From positions 1 through 64,000 of the forward strand of contig NVUH01000034.1 of assembly GCA_002401855.1 (NCBI GenBank): a DNA stretch of 64,000 nucleotides, in the 5' to 3' direction. The DNA is from Hyphomicrobiales bacterium (GTDB lineage Bacteria; Pseudomonadota; Alphaproteobacteria; Rhizobiales; OSC116). Shown here one piece after another: positions 63,003 through 64,000 of the stretch (positions are counted from its first letter, which is position 1; each line of letters starts with the position of its first letter). A model generated the notes under the pieces. The model did no database searches, was not told where the DNA came from, and saw nothing but the letters and a program-made list of their open reading frames with translations. The position numbers were made by a program, and so were the translations under genes.

Positions 63003-63177
63003 ATGCCCTCAGAGGAAATCTTAGCTTGATTTTTTTTGTAAAAGGGGGCAACTGAGAGCAAGCATTTTAGGAATGCGAAATGCACCTAAAGTTTGGATTA
63101 TGTGGTAAGGCCATAAATTAGGCCATATTTGCGGCTAAGCATTATGCATTAAGCGCAGTTAAATTGAAGGAAAAACA

Positions 63178-63411
63178 ATGAGTGACGTAGCAGAACGCGT
63201 AAAAAAAATCGTAATTGAACATCTTGGTGTGGATGCTGACAAAGTGACCGATACATCGAGCTTTATTGATGATCTTGGTGCAGACAGCCTAGACACAGTT
63301 GAACTTGTTATGGCATTTGAAGATGAATTTTCGGTGGAAATTCCTGATGATGCTGCTGAGCATATTTCAACAGTTGGTGATGCCGTTAAATTCATCACAG
63401 AAAATAAATAA
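63178..63411 (+). CDS. acpP: Acyl carrier protein
   Basis: This is the carrier of growing fatty acyl chains, 77 residues, acidic. The phosphopantetheine attachment serine is S37 in [15 protein letters not shown]. The rest ([26 protein letters not shown]) is canonical. AAGGA precedes the start by about six bases. It is flanked by terminators, so it forms a short, highly expressed transcript of its own. Confidence 0.97.
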   Translation: MSDVAERVKKIVIEHLGVDADKVTDTSSFIDDLGADSLDTVELVMAFEDEFSVEIPDDAAEHISTVGDAVKFITENK

Positions 63412-63434
63412 TCTCATTTGATTTGTTATTTAAG

Positions 63435-63467
63435 CAGCTCGTCCAGTTTCGGACGGGCTGTTTTTTT
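63435..63467 (+). terminator. Strong rho-independent terminator after acpP
   Basis: CAGCTCGTCC (63435-63444) pairs with GGACGGGCTG (63451-63460) around AGTTTC, with one G-T pair, followed by seven T. It ends the acpP transcript before fabF. Confidence 0.9.
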
Positions 63468-63608
63468 GGTTTGAGATTTGGAATTTAACGCGGAATGTGT
63501 ATAAAAAATTGCCCCAAGGGCGATCTTAATTGCAACATTTTTATAAATATCCTATTTTAACCATAGTGTATATTTATGAATATCTGGAATTTAACGTTAG
63601 GTGCGTCT

Positions 63609-64000
63609 ATGTTAAAACGTGTAGTAATTACAGGCCTTGGAATGGTAACTCCATTGGCAAATGGAGTCGAGGAAACTTGGCAGCGCTTACTTGATGGCCA
63701 GTCAGGTGTGTCTAAAATCGAAGCTTTTGATACATCCGATTTAGCGGCAAAAATCGCAGGTACAATCCCGCGCGGTGATGGCACAAATGGCACATTCAAC
63801 CCTGATGATTATATGCTGCCCAAAGACCAGAAAAAGGTCGATGATTTTATCATTTATGGCATGGCCGCAGCCACCCAAGCGGTGGAAGATGCCAATTGGA
63901 AACCTGAAGATCATGAATCACAATGCCGCACAGGCGTGTTGATTGGCTCTGGCATTGGCGGTCTGTCTGGCATTGCCGATGCGGCAGTGATGATGGAAGA
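63609..64000 (+). CDS. fabF: 3-oxoacyl-ACP synthase II, N-terminal part
   Basis: The first 130 codons of a beta-ketoacyl-ACP synthase are present; the gene runs off the window. The sequence starts with KRVVITGLGMVTPLANGVEE and continues with YGMAAATQAVEDANW and TGVLIGSGIGGLSGI, the expected FabF order after acpP. The catalytic cysteine (near residue 163 in the family) lies beyond the end. The ATG at 63609 has TAGGTG about six bases upstream. It lies 197 bases after acpP, behind a terminator. Confidence 0.95.
   Translation, partial: MLKRVVITGLGMVTPLANGVEETWQRLLDGQSGVSKIEAFDTSDLAAKIAGTIPRGDGTNGTFNPDDYMLPKDQKKVDDFIIYGMAAATQAVEDANWKPEDHESQCRTGVLIGSGIGGLSGIADAAVMME

Noticed and set aside
1-64000. 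tRNA, rRNA, intact insertion sequences, prophage or CRISPR arrays
   Set aside because: The gene-free stretches were read for cloverleaf patterns, terminal repeats and spaced repeats, and none was convincing. A covariance-model search would be needed to exclude small RNAs.

Overview
The window looks like a chromosomal stretch of a moderately AT-rich alphaproteobacterium, probably of the Hyphomicrobiales (Rhizobiales). The main evidence is the housekeeping block at 51-64 kb. It runs rpsF-rpsR-rplI-dnaB-alr-radA-cvpA-purF-SDR on the minus strand, divergent from fabD-fabG-acpP-fabF on the plus strand, an order familiar from that group. The many binding-protein-dependent uptake systems (sugar, peptide and branched-chain-type ABC, TRAP and TTT) fit a heterotroph that scavenges small organics, as marine members of the group do. 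The taxonomic call is inference from gene order and protein style, not from a database.

Region 1 (1-14.2 kb, plus strand) is a glycan/mannoside utilisation locus. It holds the end of one sugar ABC transporter (permease, permease, ATPase) interleaved with a GH38 alpha-mannosidase and an AGE-family sugar isomerase. A second operon follows: LacI-family repressor, FAD-dependent oxidoreductase, and a complete second sugar ABC transporter. The second operon starts at a promoter overlaid by two near-perfect 20-bp palindromic boxes, the likely LacI operators. Codon choice here (GGT, GAT, TTG/CTT) differs visibly from the next 30 kb, suggesting a separate origin.

Region 2 (14.2-20.4 kb) is mixed: an orphan siderophore-type binding protein, the decayed remains of what may be an AraC/GlxA-type regulator, an HSL-type esterase, a regulator made of two TetR units in one chain, a short-chain dehydrogenase, and a GntR/UTRA repressor.

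Region 3 (20.5-46 kb) is a dense series of transport and acyl-CoA genes: a peptide-type ABC system with a permease-ATPase fusion, a LysR regulator, a TRAP transporter with fused DctQM, an alpha/beta hydrolase, a family III CoA-transferase, a tripartite tricarboxylate transporter, a LivKHMGF-type ABC system, an acyl-CoA synthetase, a second tandem-TetR regulator, an MFE-2-type dehydrogenase and a thiolase. Together they suggest import, CoA activation and beta-oxidation-like breakdown of organic acids.

Region 4 (46-64 kb) is core: a YfgM-like protein and Der, then a Tat-exported multicopper oxidase convergent with an NreB-like metal exporter, then the conserved replication/translation/purine block and the fatty-acid synthesis genes, ending inside fabF. 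No rRNA, tRNA, CRISPR array, intact insertion sequence or prophage was seen. The most distinctive features are the double LacI operator, the 21-bp minisatellite in the purF propeptide, the two tandem-TetR proteins, a possible 15-codon leader peptide coupled to tctB, hairpins after three binding-protein genes, and an intrinsic terminator with no gene in front of it at 43.7 kb.
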